In this document: positions 49,238 to 56,684 of the stretch, piece after piece | Layout of the letters: the number at the start of each line of letters is the position of its first letter | How positions within the stretch are numbered: position 1 is the first letter of the stretch | Origin: Microbispora corallina | GTDB taxonomy: Bacteria; Actinomycetota; Actinomycetes; Streptosporangiales; Streptosporangiaceae | Direction: 5' to 3' | DNA length: 64,000 bases | Assembly: GCF_016863035.1 (NCBI RefSeq) | Contig: NZ_BOOC01000033.1 | Coordinates: 62,001 to 126,000 of the forward strand | The notes under the pieces: model-generated | Told to the model about the DNA's origin: nothing | The model's database searches: none | What the model saw: only the letters and a program-made list of their open reading frames with translations | Position numbers and translations under genes: made by a program

Positions 49238-49624
49238 GTGTACGTGCCACCGGGCTGGCCGCCCGAGGTCCGGCCGCCGGACAGCCCCGACTGGGAGGTC
49301 TCGGCCGTGTCGTGGCTGCTCGACGCCGTCCCGCCGGACTACCGCGGATACGGCGTGCTGCGCCGCCATCCGCTGGCGCTCGCCCGGATGGCCCGCCAGC
49401 ACGTCCGGGCGTCGATCGAGGCCGCCAGGGAGGGCTACCGCGGCGCCGCCGTCGACCTGAAGGACCACCTGCCGCCGCACGCGGTCGAGGCCGTGCTCGA
49501 CGCCTACCGCCAGGAGGGTCCCCGGCTCGTACGACTGGCCGAGTCGATCGCGCTGGTGGAGCGGGCGCTCCGGGGGAGCATTTCGTCCCGCGACTCCAGT
49601 GACTTCTCGACAAATCGGGCATAA
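49238..49624 (+). CDS. Putative SOS-regulated protein of unknown function
   Basis: Protein of 128 residues starting VYVPPGWPPEVRPPDSPDWE. It continues with SAVSWLLDAVPPDYRGYGVLRR, where the LLD-VPPDYR block looks conserved-protein-like, then helical segments (HPLALARMARQHVRASIEAARE) and a charged C-terminus. There is no transmembrane segment or catalytic motif that I recognise. The GTG lies six bases after the -10 TATAGT and has no Shine-Dalgarno, so translation is probably leaderless. The LexA box suggests a role in the DNA-damage response. That role is inference from the promoter alone. Confidence 0.75.
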   Translation: MYVPPGWPPEVRPPDSPDWEVSAVSWLLDAVPPDYRGYGVLRRHPLALARMARQHVRASIEAAREGYRGAAVDLKDHLPPHAVEAVLDAYRQEGPRLVRLAESIALVERALRGSISSRDSSDFSTNRA

Positions 49625-49654
49625 ACCCCAAAAGCGCAATGATTGGGGGCGACC

Positions 49655-50089
49655 ATGACCACCCAAGGAGCCGGGAAGAGGGCCCGTGACGTCATGCACG
49701 CGGGCGCCCAGTGCGTCGGCGAGCACGACAGCCTACGGACCGCAGCGCAGATGATGCGCGACATGGACGTCGGCGCGCTGCCCATCTGCGGCGACGACGA
49801 CCGCCTCAAGGGGATCATCACGGACCGCGACATCGTGATCAAGTGCATCGCCGAAGGCGGCGACGTCGACCAGATGACCGCGCGCGAGCTCGCCCACGGG
49901 CTCGTGTGGTGCGACGCCGAGACCAGCGTGGAGGACGCGCTGGTGAAGATGGAGGAGCACAAGATCAAGCGGATGCCGGTGATCGAGAACCACCGCATCG
50001 TCGGCATGATCAGCGAGGCCGACCTGGCGAAGGAGCTGCCCGACAGCAAGCTCGCCGAGTTCGTCCACCGCGTCTACTCGGGAGCCTGA
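49655..50089 (+). CDS. Tandem CBS-domain protein
   Basis: Stand-alone pair of CBS domains, 144 residues. CBS1 is about 12-64 (VMHAGAQCVGEHDSLRTAAQMMRDMDVGALPI, then GIITDRDI) and CBS2 about 76-134 (SVEDALVKMEEHKIKRMPVIENHRIVGMISEADL). Such proteins bind adenine nucleotides and regulate partner proteins, or act in stress and dormancy. ATG at 49655 has GGGGGC upstream. It follows the SOS-box gene by 30 bases and could be read through from it. A strong hairpin follows. Confidence 0.9.
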   Translation: MTTQGAGKRARDVMHAGAQCVGEHDSLRTAAQMMRDMDVGALPICGDDDRLKGIITDRDIVIKCIAEGGDVDQMTARELAHGLVWCDAETSVEDALVKMEEHKIKRMPVIENHRIVGMISEADLAKELPDSKLAEFVHRVYSGA

Positions 50090-50097
50090 AAAGGTTT

Positions 50098-50135
50098 CAC
50101 CGGCCCCGGGGCGTGAAGGCTTCGCGTCCCCGGTG
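50098..50135 (+). terminator. Terminator hairpin after the CBS gene
   Basis: CACCGG/CCGGTG and an almost complete CCGGGGCGTGAAG against CTTCGCGTCCCCGG form a long stem starting nine bases after the stop codon. Confidence 0.6.
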
Positions 50136-50163
50136 AGCCGGAGGAATCCGGAGGATCCCAGTG

Positions 50164-50180
50164 ACGGGCCGCCGGCCCGT
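50164..50180 (-). terminator. Terminator hairpin after the secreted protein gene
   Basis: ACGGGCC-GCC-GGCCCGT is a perfect seven-base stem 18 bases beyond the stop of the minus-strand gene. Confidence 0.6.
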
Positions 50181-50197
50181 GTCCGGTGCGACGCGGG

Positions 50198-51241
50198 TCA
50201 GCGGCCCGTGCGATAGGCCACGGCGGCGATGACGCCGATGGCGCCCACGGCGACGCCGAGCCATAACAGGGTCATCGAGAGCGGCACGCCGCCCGGCTCG
50301 CCCTCCGCCCGCGAGGCGTGCGGCGACGGGCGTCCGGAGGGCTTGGCCGCCCGCGGGCGGGCCGAGGGCGACGCCGGCCACCCGCGCGCCTCCGGCGGGA
50401 GCGGCACGCGGTAGACCGGGCTGCCCGCTCCCTCGGAACCGGTCAGCAGGGCCGTGCCGTCCCGGGTGTAGGAGATCGACTCGGCCTGCTGCAGCGGCGG
50501 CATGGTGACGTGCGCGATCAGCTTCCCCGGGGCGCTGTACACGGACGCCGAGAAGTACGTGCGGATGACGAAGGCCGACCCGTCCGGCGCGTACGCGGCG
50601 TCCGTCGCCATGAGCGGGGCCGGGCCCACCTTGCGCAGCACGTTGACCCGGTCGGTGCGGAGCCGGGCCGGGGCCTCGTAGACCGAGCCGCTCATCTCCT
50701 TGCTGACGACGTAGAGCCGGCCCGTGCGCGGGTTCACCATCACGCCCTCGGCGTTGCGGCCGCCGCCCTCGTAGCGCAGGCGGTACGCCGTGGCCGGAAG
50801 CGTCGCGTCCCGCATCGTGCGCGGCTCGGTCACCTTGTAGACCGTGACGTACGGCCAGGCGCCCTCGAGGTTGTCCCCGATGTCGGCGATCCACAGCACG
50901 CCCCGGCCGGTCGCCGGGTCCACCGAGGCCGCCATGCCCTCCCAGTCGCGGGCCGTGGCGCCGCCGATCGTGAACGTGGCCCTGGTGCGCCCGTCCTCGC
51001 CCACCGCGAAGATCCTCGGCCCGTCGCCGCTGTCGTTGTGCGTGTAGACGATGCCGTCGTGCGTCGGCGAGACCGCCAGCCCGCTCGACTCGGTGATCCG
51101 GGCGTCCTTGAACCGGAACAGCGGCCGGTCGTCGTCCGCCCCGGCCGCCGGAGCCGTGGGCAGGAGCGCCGCCCCGGCGAGAACGAGGACGCCGATCGCC
51201 CGCCGGCTGATCCGTACGGCCCCCGCCGGCGTGCTCCCCAT
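50198..51241 (-). CDS. Secreted, C-terminally anchored beta-propeller-like protein
   Basis: Exported protein of 347 residues. The signal peptide (RISRRAIGVLVLAGAALLPTAPAAGA) is followed by a repeat-containing beta-rich body with SSGLAVSPTHDGIVYTHNDSGDG, DWEGMAASVDPATGRGVLWIADIGDN and NAEGVMVNPRTGRLYVVSKE. These are NHL/SdiA-regulated or esterase-like propeller blades. A Pro/Arg/Ser-rich linker leads to one C-terminal helix (SMTLLWLGVAVGAIGVIAAVAY) and a short basic tail, giving a type I membrane anchor. ATG at 51241 removes a non-hydrophobic leader. Function unknown. Confidence 0.75.
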   Translation of the reverse strand: MGSTPAGAVRISRRAIGVLVLAGAALLPTAPAAGADDDRPLFRFKDARITESSGLAVSPTHDGIVYTHNDSGDGPRIFAVGEDGRTRATFTIGGATARDWEGMAASVDPATGRGVLWIADIGDNLEGAWPYVTVYKVTEPRTMRDATLPATAYRLRYEGGGRNAEGVMVNPRTGRLYVVSKEMSGSVYEAPARLRTDRVNVLRKVGPAPLMATDAAYAPDGSAFVIRTYFSASVYSAPGKLIAHVTMPPLQQAESISYTRDGTALLTGSEGAGSPVYRVPLPPEARGWPASPSARPRAAKPSGRPSPHASRAEGEPGGVPLSMTLLWLGVAVGAIGVIAAVAYRTGR

Positions 51242-51362
51242 GCGGTCATCATTCCCGATCCGCCGCCTCCCCGCGTCGCGCCCGGATCCCGAACACCACA
51301 AACCCCGGGCCCGCTCCCGTCAAGGACGGCCTCGCGCCGACGGCGGCCGACGGCCGTGTCCC

Positions 51363-51393
51363 TCGACTGGAGTCCACTCCAGGTTCATAGGGT
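51363..51393 (+). promoter_or_regulatory. MerR-type promoter of the aldo/keto reductase gene
   Basis: TCGACT (51363-51368) and TAGGGT (51388-51393) are separated by 19 bases, the overlong spacer typical of MerR-family activation. A perfect palindrome, CTGGAGT-CC-ACTCCAG (51367-51382), fills the spacer. Transcription would begin at about the ATG at 51401. Confidence 0.65.
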
Positions 51394-51400
51394 GGAGGAC

Positions 51401-52369
51401 ATGGATTACCGACAACTCGGCCGGACCGGTCTCAAGGTCAGCCCGCTCTGCCTGGGCACGATGAACTTCGGCCCGGTGACCGCCGAAGAGGACTCCTACG
51501 CGATCATGGATCGCGCACACGAGGTGGGGATCAACTTCTTCGACACCGCCAACGTGTACGGCTGGAAGCAGGGAGAGGGGGTCACCGAGCAGATCATCGG
51601 ACGGTGGTTCGCCCAGGGCGGCGGGCGCCGGGAGAAGACGGTCATCGCCACCAAGCTGTACGGCGCGATGGGCGACTGGCCGAACGAGAACCTGCTGTCC
51701 GCCCTGAACATCCGTCGCGCCTGCGAGGCGTCGCTCAGGCGGCTGCAGACCGACTACATCGACGTCTACCAGGCCCACCACGTCGACCGGAACACGCCCT
51801 TCGAGGAGTTCTGGGAGGCCATGGACATCCTGAAGCAGCAGGGCAAGATCCTTTACGTGGGGTCGTCCAACTTCGCGGGCTGGCACATCGCGAAGGCCCA
51901 GGAGTCGGCGGCCCGCCGCGGCACCCTCGGCCTGGTGAGCGAGCAGACCCACTACAACCTGCTCGTACGGGCGCCCGAGCTCGAGGTGATCCCGGCCTGC
52001 CTCGACTACGGCGTGGGCCTGATCCCGTGGAGCCCGCTGGCCGGCGGGCTGCTCGGCGGCATCCTGCGGAAGATCGACAAGGGCCGTTCCGCCGCGGATC
52101 GCGTGGTCAACGAGCTGGCCAAGCACCGGGACAAGATCGAGCGGTACGAGGCGTTCTGCGACGAGATCGGCGAGGAGCCGGCCAACGTGGCGCTCGCCTG
52201 GCTGCTTGCGCAGCCCGCGGTGACCGCCCCGATCATCGGCCCCCGGACGATCGAGCAGCTCGACGGGGCGCTGGCGGTGCCGGACCTCACGCTGTCGGAC
52301 AAGGCGCTGGCGCGGCTCGACGAGATCTTCCCGGGCTACAAGACGGCCCCGGAGGAGTACGCCTGGTAG
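51401..52369 (+). CDS. Aldo/keto reductase
   Basis: NADPH-dependent AKR of 322 residues, TIM-barrel fold. Catalytic tetrad: Asp and Tyr in FFDTANVYG, Lys in VIATKLYG, His in VYQAHHVD. The cofactor loop includes GLIPWSPLAGGLLGG and PIIGPRTIEQLDGAL. It resembles the YajO/Tas-like and general stress group acting on reactive aldehydes or ketones. The start is fixed by MDYRQLGRTGLKVSPL. GGTGGAGG lies close upstream, but the predicted transcription start falls at the ATG. The MerR-type promoter suggests induction by a reactive chemical or redox stress. Confidence 0.92.
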   Translation: MDYRQLGRTGLKVSPLCLGTMNFGPVTAEEDSYAIMDRAHEVGINFFDTANVYGWKQGEGVTEQIIGRWFAQGGGRREKTVIATKLYGAMGDWPNENLLSALNIRRACEASLRRLQTDYIDVYQAHHVDRNTPFEEFWEAMDILKQQGKILYVGSSNFAGWHIAKAQESAARRGTLGLVSEQTHYNLLVRAPELEVIPACLDYGVGLIPWSPLAGGLLGGILRKIDKGRSAADRVVNELAKHRDKIERYEAFCDEIGEEPANVALAWLLAQPAVTAPIIGPRTIEQLDGALAVPDLTLSDKALARLDEIFPGYKTAPEEYAW

Positions 52370-52381
52370 CCGTGCGGCGGC

Positions 52382-52468
52382 TCAGGAGTTGAGCAGAGCC
52401 CCGACGACGACGATGAGCACGAGCAGCGTGAGCACCGTGGGCAGCAGCCAGCGACGAGGACGATCCAC
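52382..52468 (-). CDS. Small single-pass membrane protein (28 residues)
   Basis: Frame from GTG 52468 reading VDRPRRWLLPTVLTLLVLIV and ending VVGALLNS. It has a basic N-terminus then one clean hydrophobic helix, the pattern of bona fide small membrane proteins. The stop lies 12 bases from the convergent reductase stop. It follows the RNA phosphodiesterase gene by ten bases on the same strand, with only a weak AAGG upstream. Function unknown. Confidence 0.4.
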   Translation of the reverse strand: MDRPRRWLLPTVLTLLVLIVVVGALLNS

Positions 52469-52478
52469 GCCTTGGAGC

Positions 52479-53036
52479 CTAGTCCGGGGAGCCCAATGGG
52501 TAGGCCTCGACCGGCTCGTAGCGCACCCGCGGACCCAGGTGGCTGCGAACGAGGTGGACGGCGTCCGCCGTCCAGCGCCGGCCGCTGAACGCGTCCAGCG
52601 AGCCCACGAGCGGTCGCAGGTCGTCGCCGTCGCGTGAACGGGCCAGGGTCAGGTGGGGGTGGAACCGCTTGCGGTCCGCCTCCCCGGCCCCGGCCCGCTC
52701 GGCGCCCGCCGCGAGCGACTGCGCCAGCCGCGTCAGGGGCGGTTCGGCCTCCAGGCCGAGCCAGAAGACCCGTCCCCGCCCGGCGGAGGGGAAGGCGCCC
52801 GCCCCGGCGAACGCCAGCGTGACGGCCGCGTGCCGGGCGGCGGCCCGGGTGAGCCTCGTGCTCAGGCCGGGCAGCACGCGGTCGGGCACCTCGCCCAGGA
52901 AGGCGAGCGTCACGTGCCACAGCGCCGGGTCGATCCACCGCAGGCCCGGCCACCGGGGCCGTACGGGGCCGAGCGACTCGGCGACCTCCTCCAGGACCTC
53001 AGGCGGCGGCAGCAGTGCCACGAAGAGTCTGCTCAC
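52479..53036 (-). CDS. thpR: RNA 2',3'-cyclic phosphodiesterase (2'-5' RNA ligase family)
   Basis: 2H phosphoesterase of 185 residues. The two catalytic HxT motifs are H41-V-T43 in WHVTLAFLG and H128-L-T130 in FHPHLTLARS. The N-terminal RLFVALLPP and the spacing match LigT/ThpR. Expected activity: opening 2',3'-cyclic phosphate ends of RNA. The start is GTG and its first 38 bases overlap the 3' end of the MFS gene on the same strand. Confidence 0.9.
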   Translation of the reverse strand: MSRLFVALLPPPEVLEEVAESLGPVRPRWPGLRWIDPALWHVTLAFLGEVPDRVLPGLSTRLTRAAARHAAVTLAFAGAGAFPSAGRGRVFWLGLEAEPPLTRLAQSLAAGAERAGAGEADRKRFHPHLTLARSRDGDDLRPLVGSLDAFSGRRWTADAVHLVRSHLGPRVRYEPVEAYPLGSPD

Positions 53037-54252
53037 GCGGCGATTGTGCCCCGGCGGCGATCCGCGCCGCGACGGCCCGCGTCACCAGGACGGCGAGGCC
53101 GACGCCGGCCATGCTCAGCGTGCCGGCGGCGACGACGGCGACGCGCGGCCCGGCGAGCTCGCTCAGCCATCCGACCAGGGGCGCCCCGATGGGCGCGCCG
53201 CCGGTGAAGACGAGCACGTAGATCCCCATGACGCGGCCGCGCATGGCCGGGGACGCGCCCAGCTGCACGATCGTGTTGGCCGTCGTGTTGACCGTGATCA
53301 TGGCCATGCCCGCGGGCACGAGCAGCAGGAGGAACGCCGGGTAGACCGGCGCGAGCCCGGCGGCCACCTGGAACAGGCCGAAGCACAGCGCCCCGGCGAG
53401 CAGGAACCGGCGGCTCGGCTTGACGCGGCGCGCGGCCAGCAGGGCGCCGCCGAAGGCCCCCACGGCGAACGCGCTGGAGGCGATGCCGAACGACGACGCC
53501 CCCGCGCCGTACACCTGGCGGGCCATCAGCGCGATGCTCGTCGAGAAGCTCTGCGCGAAGATCGCCATGAACGCCACGATCAGCAGCGGGAGCATCAGGT
53601 CGGGACGGCCCCCGACGTAGCGCAGGCCCTCGCGGAGCTGGCCCTTGGCCCGGGGGACGGGCTCGGGGCTGCGCAGCTCGGAGGCCCGCATGAGGACGAG
53701 CCCGGCGATGACGGCCGCGAACGACGCCGCGTTCAGCAGGAAGATCGGGCCGGTGCCCATCCAGTAGATGAGCACGCCGGCGAGGGCCGGGCCGACGACC
53801 CTGGCCAGGTTGAACGTCGAGCTGTTCAGCGCGATGGCGTTCGGCAGGTCCCGGCGGCCGACCATCTCGACGACGAACGACTGCCGCGTGGGCACCTCGA
53901 CGCAGGAGATCAGGCCCGAGGTGAACGCCATGGCGTACACGTGCCAGACCTGGGCGTTCCCGGTGGTGACCAGCACGCCCATGGTCAGCGCGAGCAGGCC
54001 CATGAGCGACTGGGCCACGACGAGCACCCTGCGCTTCGGGTAGCGGTCGGCGAGCATGCCGCCGAACAGGCCGAACAGCATCACCGGCAGGAACTGCAGG
54101 GCGACCGTCACGCCGAGGGCCGAGCCGCTGCCGTGGGTGAGGTCGAGCACCAGCCAGTCCTGGGCGGTGCGCTGCATCCAGGTCCCGATGTTGGAGACGA
54201 CGCCGCCGGCCGCGAACAGCCGGTAGTTGTGGTTCCGCAGCGAGCGGAACAT
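52999..54252 (-). CDS. MFS transporter, EntS/MFS_3-like
   Basis: Major facilitator of 417 residues with about twelve hydrophobic helices. The N-terminus FRSLRNHNYRLFAAGGVVSNIGTWMQRTAQDWLVLDLT and the motif A-like GGMLADRYPKRRVLV are typical of the enterobactin-exporter-like group common in actinomycetes. ATG at 54252, five bases after the MarR stop; the two form an operon with MarR upstream. It likely exports a drug or metabolite sensed by the MarR protein. Confidence 0.9.
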   Translation of the reverse strand: MFRSLRNHNYRLFAAGGVVSNIGTWMQRTAQDWLVLDLTHGSGSALGVTVALQFLPVMLFGLFGGMLADRYPKRRVLVVAQSLMGLLALTMGVLVTTGNAQVWHVYAMAFTSGLISCVEVPTRQSFVVEMVGRRDLPNAIALNSSTFNLARVVGPALAGVLIYWMGTGPIFLLNAASFAAVIAGLVLMRASELRSPEPVPRAKGQLREGLRYVGGRPDLMLPLLIVAFMAIFAQSFSTSIALMARQVYGAGASSFGIASSAFAVGAFGGALLAARRVKPSRRFLLAGALCFGLFQVAAGLAPVYPAFLLLLVPAGMAMITVNTTANTIVQLGASPAMRGRVMGIYVLVFTGGAPIGAPLVGWLSELAGPRVAVVAAGTLSMAGVGLAVLVTRAVAARIAAGAQSPREQTLRGTAAAA

Positions 54253-54257
54253 GCCGC

Positions 54258-54701
54258 CTACATCTTCGAGAGCTTCTCCAGGATCGGCGCCGCCGCGCGC
54301 AGCGTCGCCCGCTCCTCGGCCGTCAGCTCCTTGAGCCGCTGGGCCAGCCACGCCTCCTTGGTGCGGCGCTCCTCCTTGAGCAGCGCCGCCCCCGCCGCCG
54401 TCACGCTGACCGTCACCTGCCGCCGGTCGCTCGGGTGCGGGCTGCGGGCCAGCAGCCCCCGCTCCTCCAGCTTGGCGATCACACGGGTCATCGAGGGCGG
54501 CTGCACCTTCTCGTGCTCCGCGAGCTCGCTTGGGGTCATGGCGGGCTGACGCTCGACGGCGGCCAGCGTCGCGAGCTGGGTGGGCGTCAGCGAGTGGTGG
54601 GCGGCCTGCTTGCGCATTCGCCGCGTCAAGCGCGCGAGCGAGACGCGCAACGCGGAGGCGAGACCGGCGTCGCTGCGAAGGTTCTGGGCGTTCGTTAGCA
54701 T
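54258..54701 (-). CDS. MarR family regulator
   Basis: Winged-helix regulator of 147 residues. The HTH (LTPTQLATLAAVERQPAMTPSELAEHEKVQPPSMTRVIAKLEERGLLAR) is followed by the wing DRRQVTVSVT and a C-terminal dimer helix. It heads an operon with the MFS gene. The region covering its start codon carries a long inverted repeat, consistent with autorepression. Confidence 0.92.
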   Translation of the reverse strand: MLTNAQNLRSDAGLASALRVSLARLTRRMRKQAAHHSLTPTQLATLAAVERQPAMTPSELAEHEKVQPPSMTRVIAKLEERGLLARSPHPSDRRQVTVSVTAAGAALLKEERRTKEAWLAQRLKELTAEERATLRAAAPILEKLSKM

Positions 54702-54721
54702 AAGTCATTACCTTCGCTAAC
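54694..54721. promoter_or_regulatory. MarR operator overlapping the marR start codon
   Basis: GTTAGC (54694-54699) and GCTAAC (54716-54721) are perfect inverted repeats. Between them is a partly symmetrical AAGTCATTACCTT. A -10-like TATAGT lies just upstream of the gene on the minus strand (54724-54719), so a bound repressor would cover the promoter and start codon. Confidence 0.6.
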
Positions 54722-54781
54722 TATATAGGTCTGGGTCCTATTCCGGCAAACCGTACATTGTGCTCCGTTCACCCCCGTGAG

Positions 54782-54840
54782 ACGGCGGGAGGCCGGGCGG
54801 AACAGGGTCGCGACCCCGTCCGCACCGGCCTCCCTGCCGT
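54782..54840 (-). terminator. Long terminator hairpin after the purine permease gene
   Basis: ACGGC/GCCGT, GGGAGGCCGG/CCGGCCTCCC, CGGA/TCCG and an inner GGGTCG/CGACCC form one long stem ending right at the permease stop codon. No T-tract. Confidence 0.8.
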
Positions 54841-56325
54841 TCAGCCCAGGCCGAGCAGGCTCTTGATGGGCTCGAGCGCGAAGTAGACGACGAACAGCGC
54901 GGCCACCAGCCACAGCAGCGGGTGGACCTGCGACGCCTTGCCGCGGAACGCCTTGATCGCGACGTAGCTCACGAAGCCCGCGCCGATGCCGGCGGTGATC
55001 GAGTACGTGAACGGCATGAGCACGATGGTCAGGAACGCCGGGATCGCGGTCTCGAAGTCGCTGAAGTCGATCTCCTTGACCTGCGTCATCATGAGGAAGC
55101 CGACGATCACCAGCGCCGGGGTGGCCGCCTCGAACGGCACGATCTCGGTCAGCGGCGCGAAGAACATGGCCACCAGGAACAGCAGGCCGGTGACCACGCT
55201 CGCGAGGCCCGTCCTGGCGCCCTCGCCGACGCCGGCCGCCGACTCGATGTACGTCGTGTTGGACGAGACGCTCGCGGCGCCGCCGGCCGCCGCGGCGAGC
55301 GAGTCGACCAGCAGGATCTCCCGGGTGCGCTCGACCGTGCCGTCCTCCCGGACCAGCCCGGCCTGCCGGCCGACGCCGACGATCGTGCCCATCGTGTCGA
55401 AGAAGTCCGCCAGCATGAGCGTGAAGACGAACATCACGGCCGCCAGGCCGCCGATCTTGCCGAAGCTCCCGAAGAGGCTGAACTGCCCGAGCAGCGACAG
55501 GTCGGGCGTCCCGAACACCGTGGAGGGCCAGGTAGGAACCGTGAGGCTCCAGGCGTCCGGGTTGACCGCCTTGCCGTTCACGACCTGCGGGCCGAGCTTC
55601 GCGATCGCCTCCACGACGATCGCGAGGACGGTGGTGCCGACGATGCCGAGCAGGATCGCGCCCTTGACCTTCCTGGCCACGAGGAACGCGGTGACCAGCA
55701 GGCCGACGACGAAGACGAGGGTCGGCCAGCCCGTCAGCGAGCCGTTGCCGAGGACGCCCAGCTTCACGGGAACAGTGGTGTTGCTCGCGTCGGGCATCCG
55801 CCGCACGAACCCGGCGTCCACGAACCCGATCAGCGCGATGAACAGGCCGATGCCGACGCTGATGGCGGTCTTCAACTCGGCCGGGATGGCATGGAAGACC
55901 GCGACCCGGAAGCCGGTCGCCACCAGGATCGCGATGACGATGCCCTCCAGGACCACCAGGCCCATGGCGTCCTCCCACGACACCTGGCTCGCGATGCCGA
56001 AGGCGACGAACGCGTTCAGGCCCAGCCCGGTCGCCAGCGCGAACGGCACCCGGCCGAACACGCCCATCGCGATCGTGAGCACGCCCGCGACGAACGCCGT
56101 GGCCGCCGCGACGAGCGGGAGGTTGGGGGCGGCGCCGTCGCCGAGGAACTGGCCCGTCTTGTCGGCCACGGTGCCGATGATGATCGGGTTGAGCACGACG
56201 ATGTAGGCCATGGTGAAGAACGTGGCGAAGCCGCCGCGGACCTCCTGGCCCACGCTGGATCCGCGCGCCGATATGAAGAAGTAGCGATCGAGGAAACTGG
56301 GGGTTTCAGGTCGGTTCTCAGTCAC
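54841..56325 (-). CDS. AzgA-type purine (hypoxanthine/guanine/adenine) permease
   Basis: NCS2-family importer of 494 residues, about thirteen membrane segments. Diagnostic blocks are EVRGGFATFFTMAYIVVLNP, ATGLGLNAFVAFG, MLADFFDTMGTIVGVGRQAG and VSSNTTYIESAAGVGEGARTGLASVV, which match the AzgA/PbuG subgroup rather than the UraA/XanQ subgroup. Likely a proton-driven nucleobase importer. GTG 56325 (TENRPETPSFLDRYF) is preferred over the upstream in-frame start, which adds an unconvincing leader. No purine riboswitch is visible upstream. Confidence 0.92.
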   Translation of the reverse strand: MTENRPETPSFLDRYFFISARGSSVGQEVRGGFATFFTMAYIVVLNPIIIGTVADKTGQFLGDGAAPNLPLVAAATAFVAGVLTIAMGVFGRVPFALATGLGLNAFVAFGIASQVSWEDAMGLVVLEGIVIAILVATGFRVAVFHAIPAELKTAISVGIGLFIALIGFVDAGFVRRMPDASNTTVPVKLGVLGNGSLTGWPTLVFVVGLLVTAFLVARKVKGAILLGIVGTTVLAIVVEAIAKLGPQVVNGKAVNPDAWSLTVPTWPSTVFGTPDLSLLGQFSLFGSFGKIGGLAAVMFVFTLMLADFFDTMGTIVGVGRQAGLVREDGTVERTREILLVDSLAAAAGGAASVSSNTTYIESAAGVGEGARTGLASVVTGLLFLVAMFFAPLTEIVPFEAATPALVIVGFLMMTQVKEIDFSDFETAIPAFLTIVLMPFTYSITAGIGAGFVSYVAIKAFRGKASQVHPLLWLVAALFVVYFALEPIKSLLGLG

Positions 56326-56431
56326 GCGCGCAGAGTGACAGGGCCTTACCACCAGCGGAAAGAGTCCTGCGACCAGCGTTGTCCTTTTGTGACCGATTTG
56401 TCATAAAGGGGCGGGCATTAAGCTTGATTCT

Positions 56432-56644
56432 GTGACTGAGCAGCGGCGCCCGGATCCCGAGCCCCTCAAGACGAAGGACACGCTCACGATCCTGACCGGC
56501 ACGGCCTTATGGGCCGTCGCCCTCGTCGTGGTCGCGCTGGTCGTCCGCCCCGCCGACACCCGGCCCGTCTGGACGTGCGTCGCCGGCATCGGGCTCGGAC
56601 TGTTCGGCCTCCTCTACGTCCGCCGCCGCGACTCCCGCCGCTGA
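56432..56644 (+). CDS. DUF2530 family small membrane protein
   Basis: Protein of 70 residues with two hydrophobic helices (about 20-40 and 47-62), PDPEPLKTKDTLTILTGTALWAVAL near the start and LFGLLYVRRRD at the end. DUF2530 is an uncharacterised actinobacterial family. GTG start. TAAGCT (56419-56424) seven bases before the GTG could be a -10 for a leaderless transcript. The gene is divergent from the purine permease. Confidence 0.82.
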   Translation: MTEQRRPDPEPLKTKDTLTILTGTALWAVALVVVALVVRPADTRPVWTCVAGIGLGLFGLLYVRRRDSRR

Positions 56645-56684
56645 CCTCCCGCCACTCGTCTCCCGGCGGATCGCGGGCGGACGG

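Noticed and set aside
56326..56431. Possible purine riboswitch before the purine permease
   Set aside because: No conserved purine-aptamer loops and the leader is too short.
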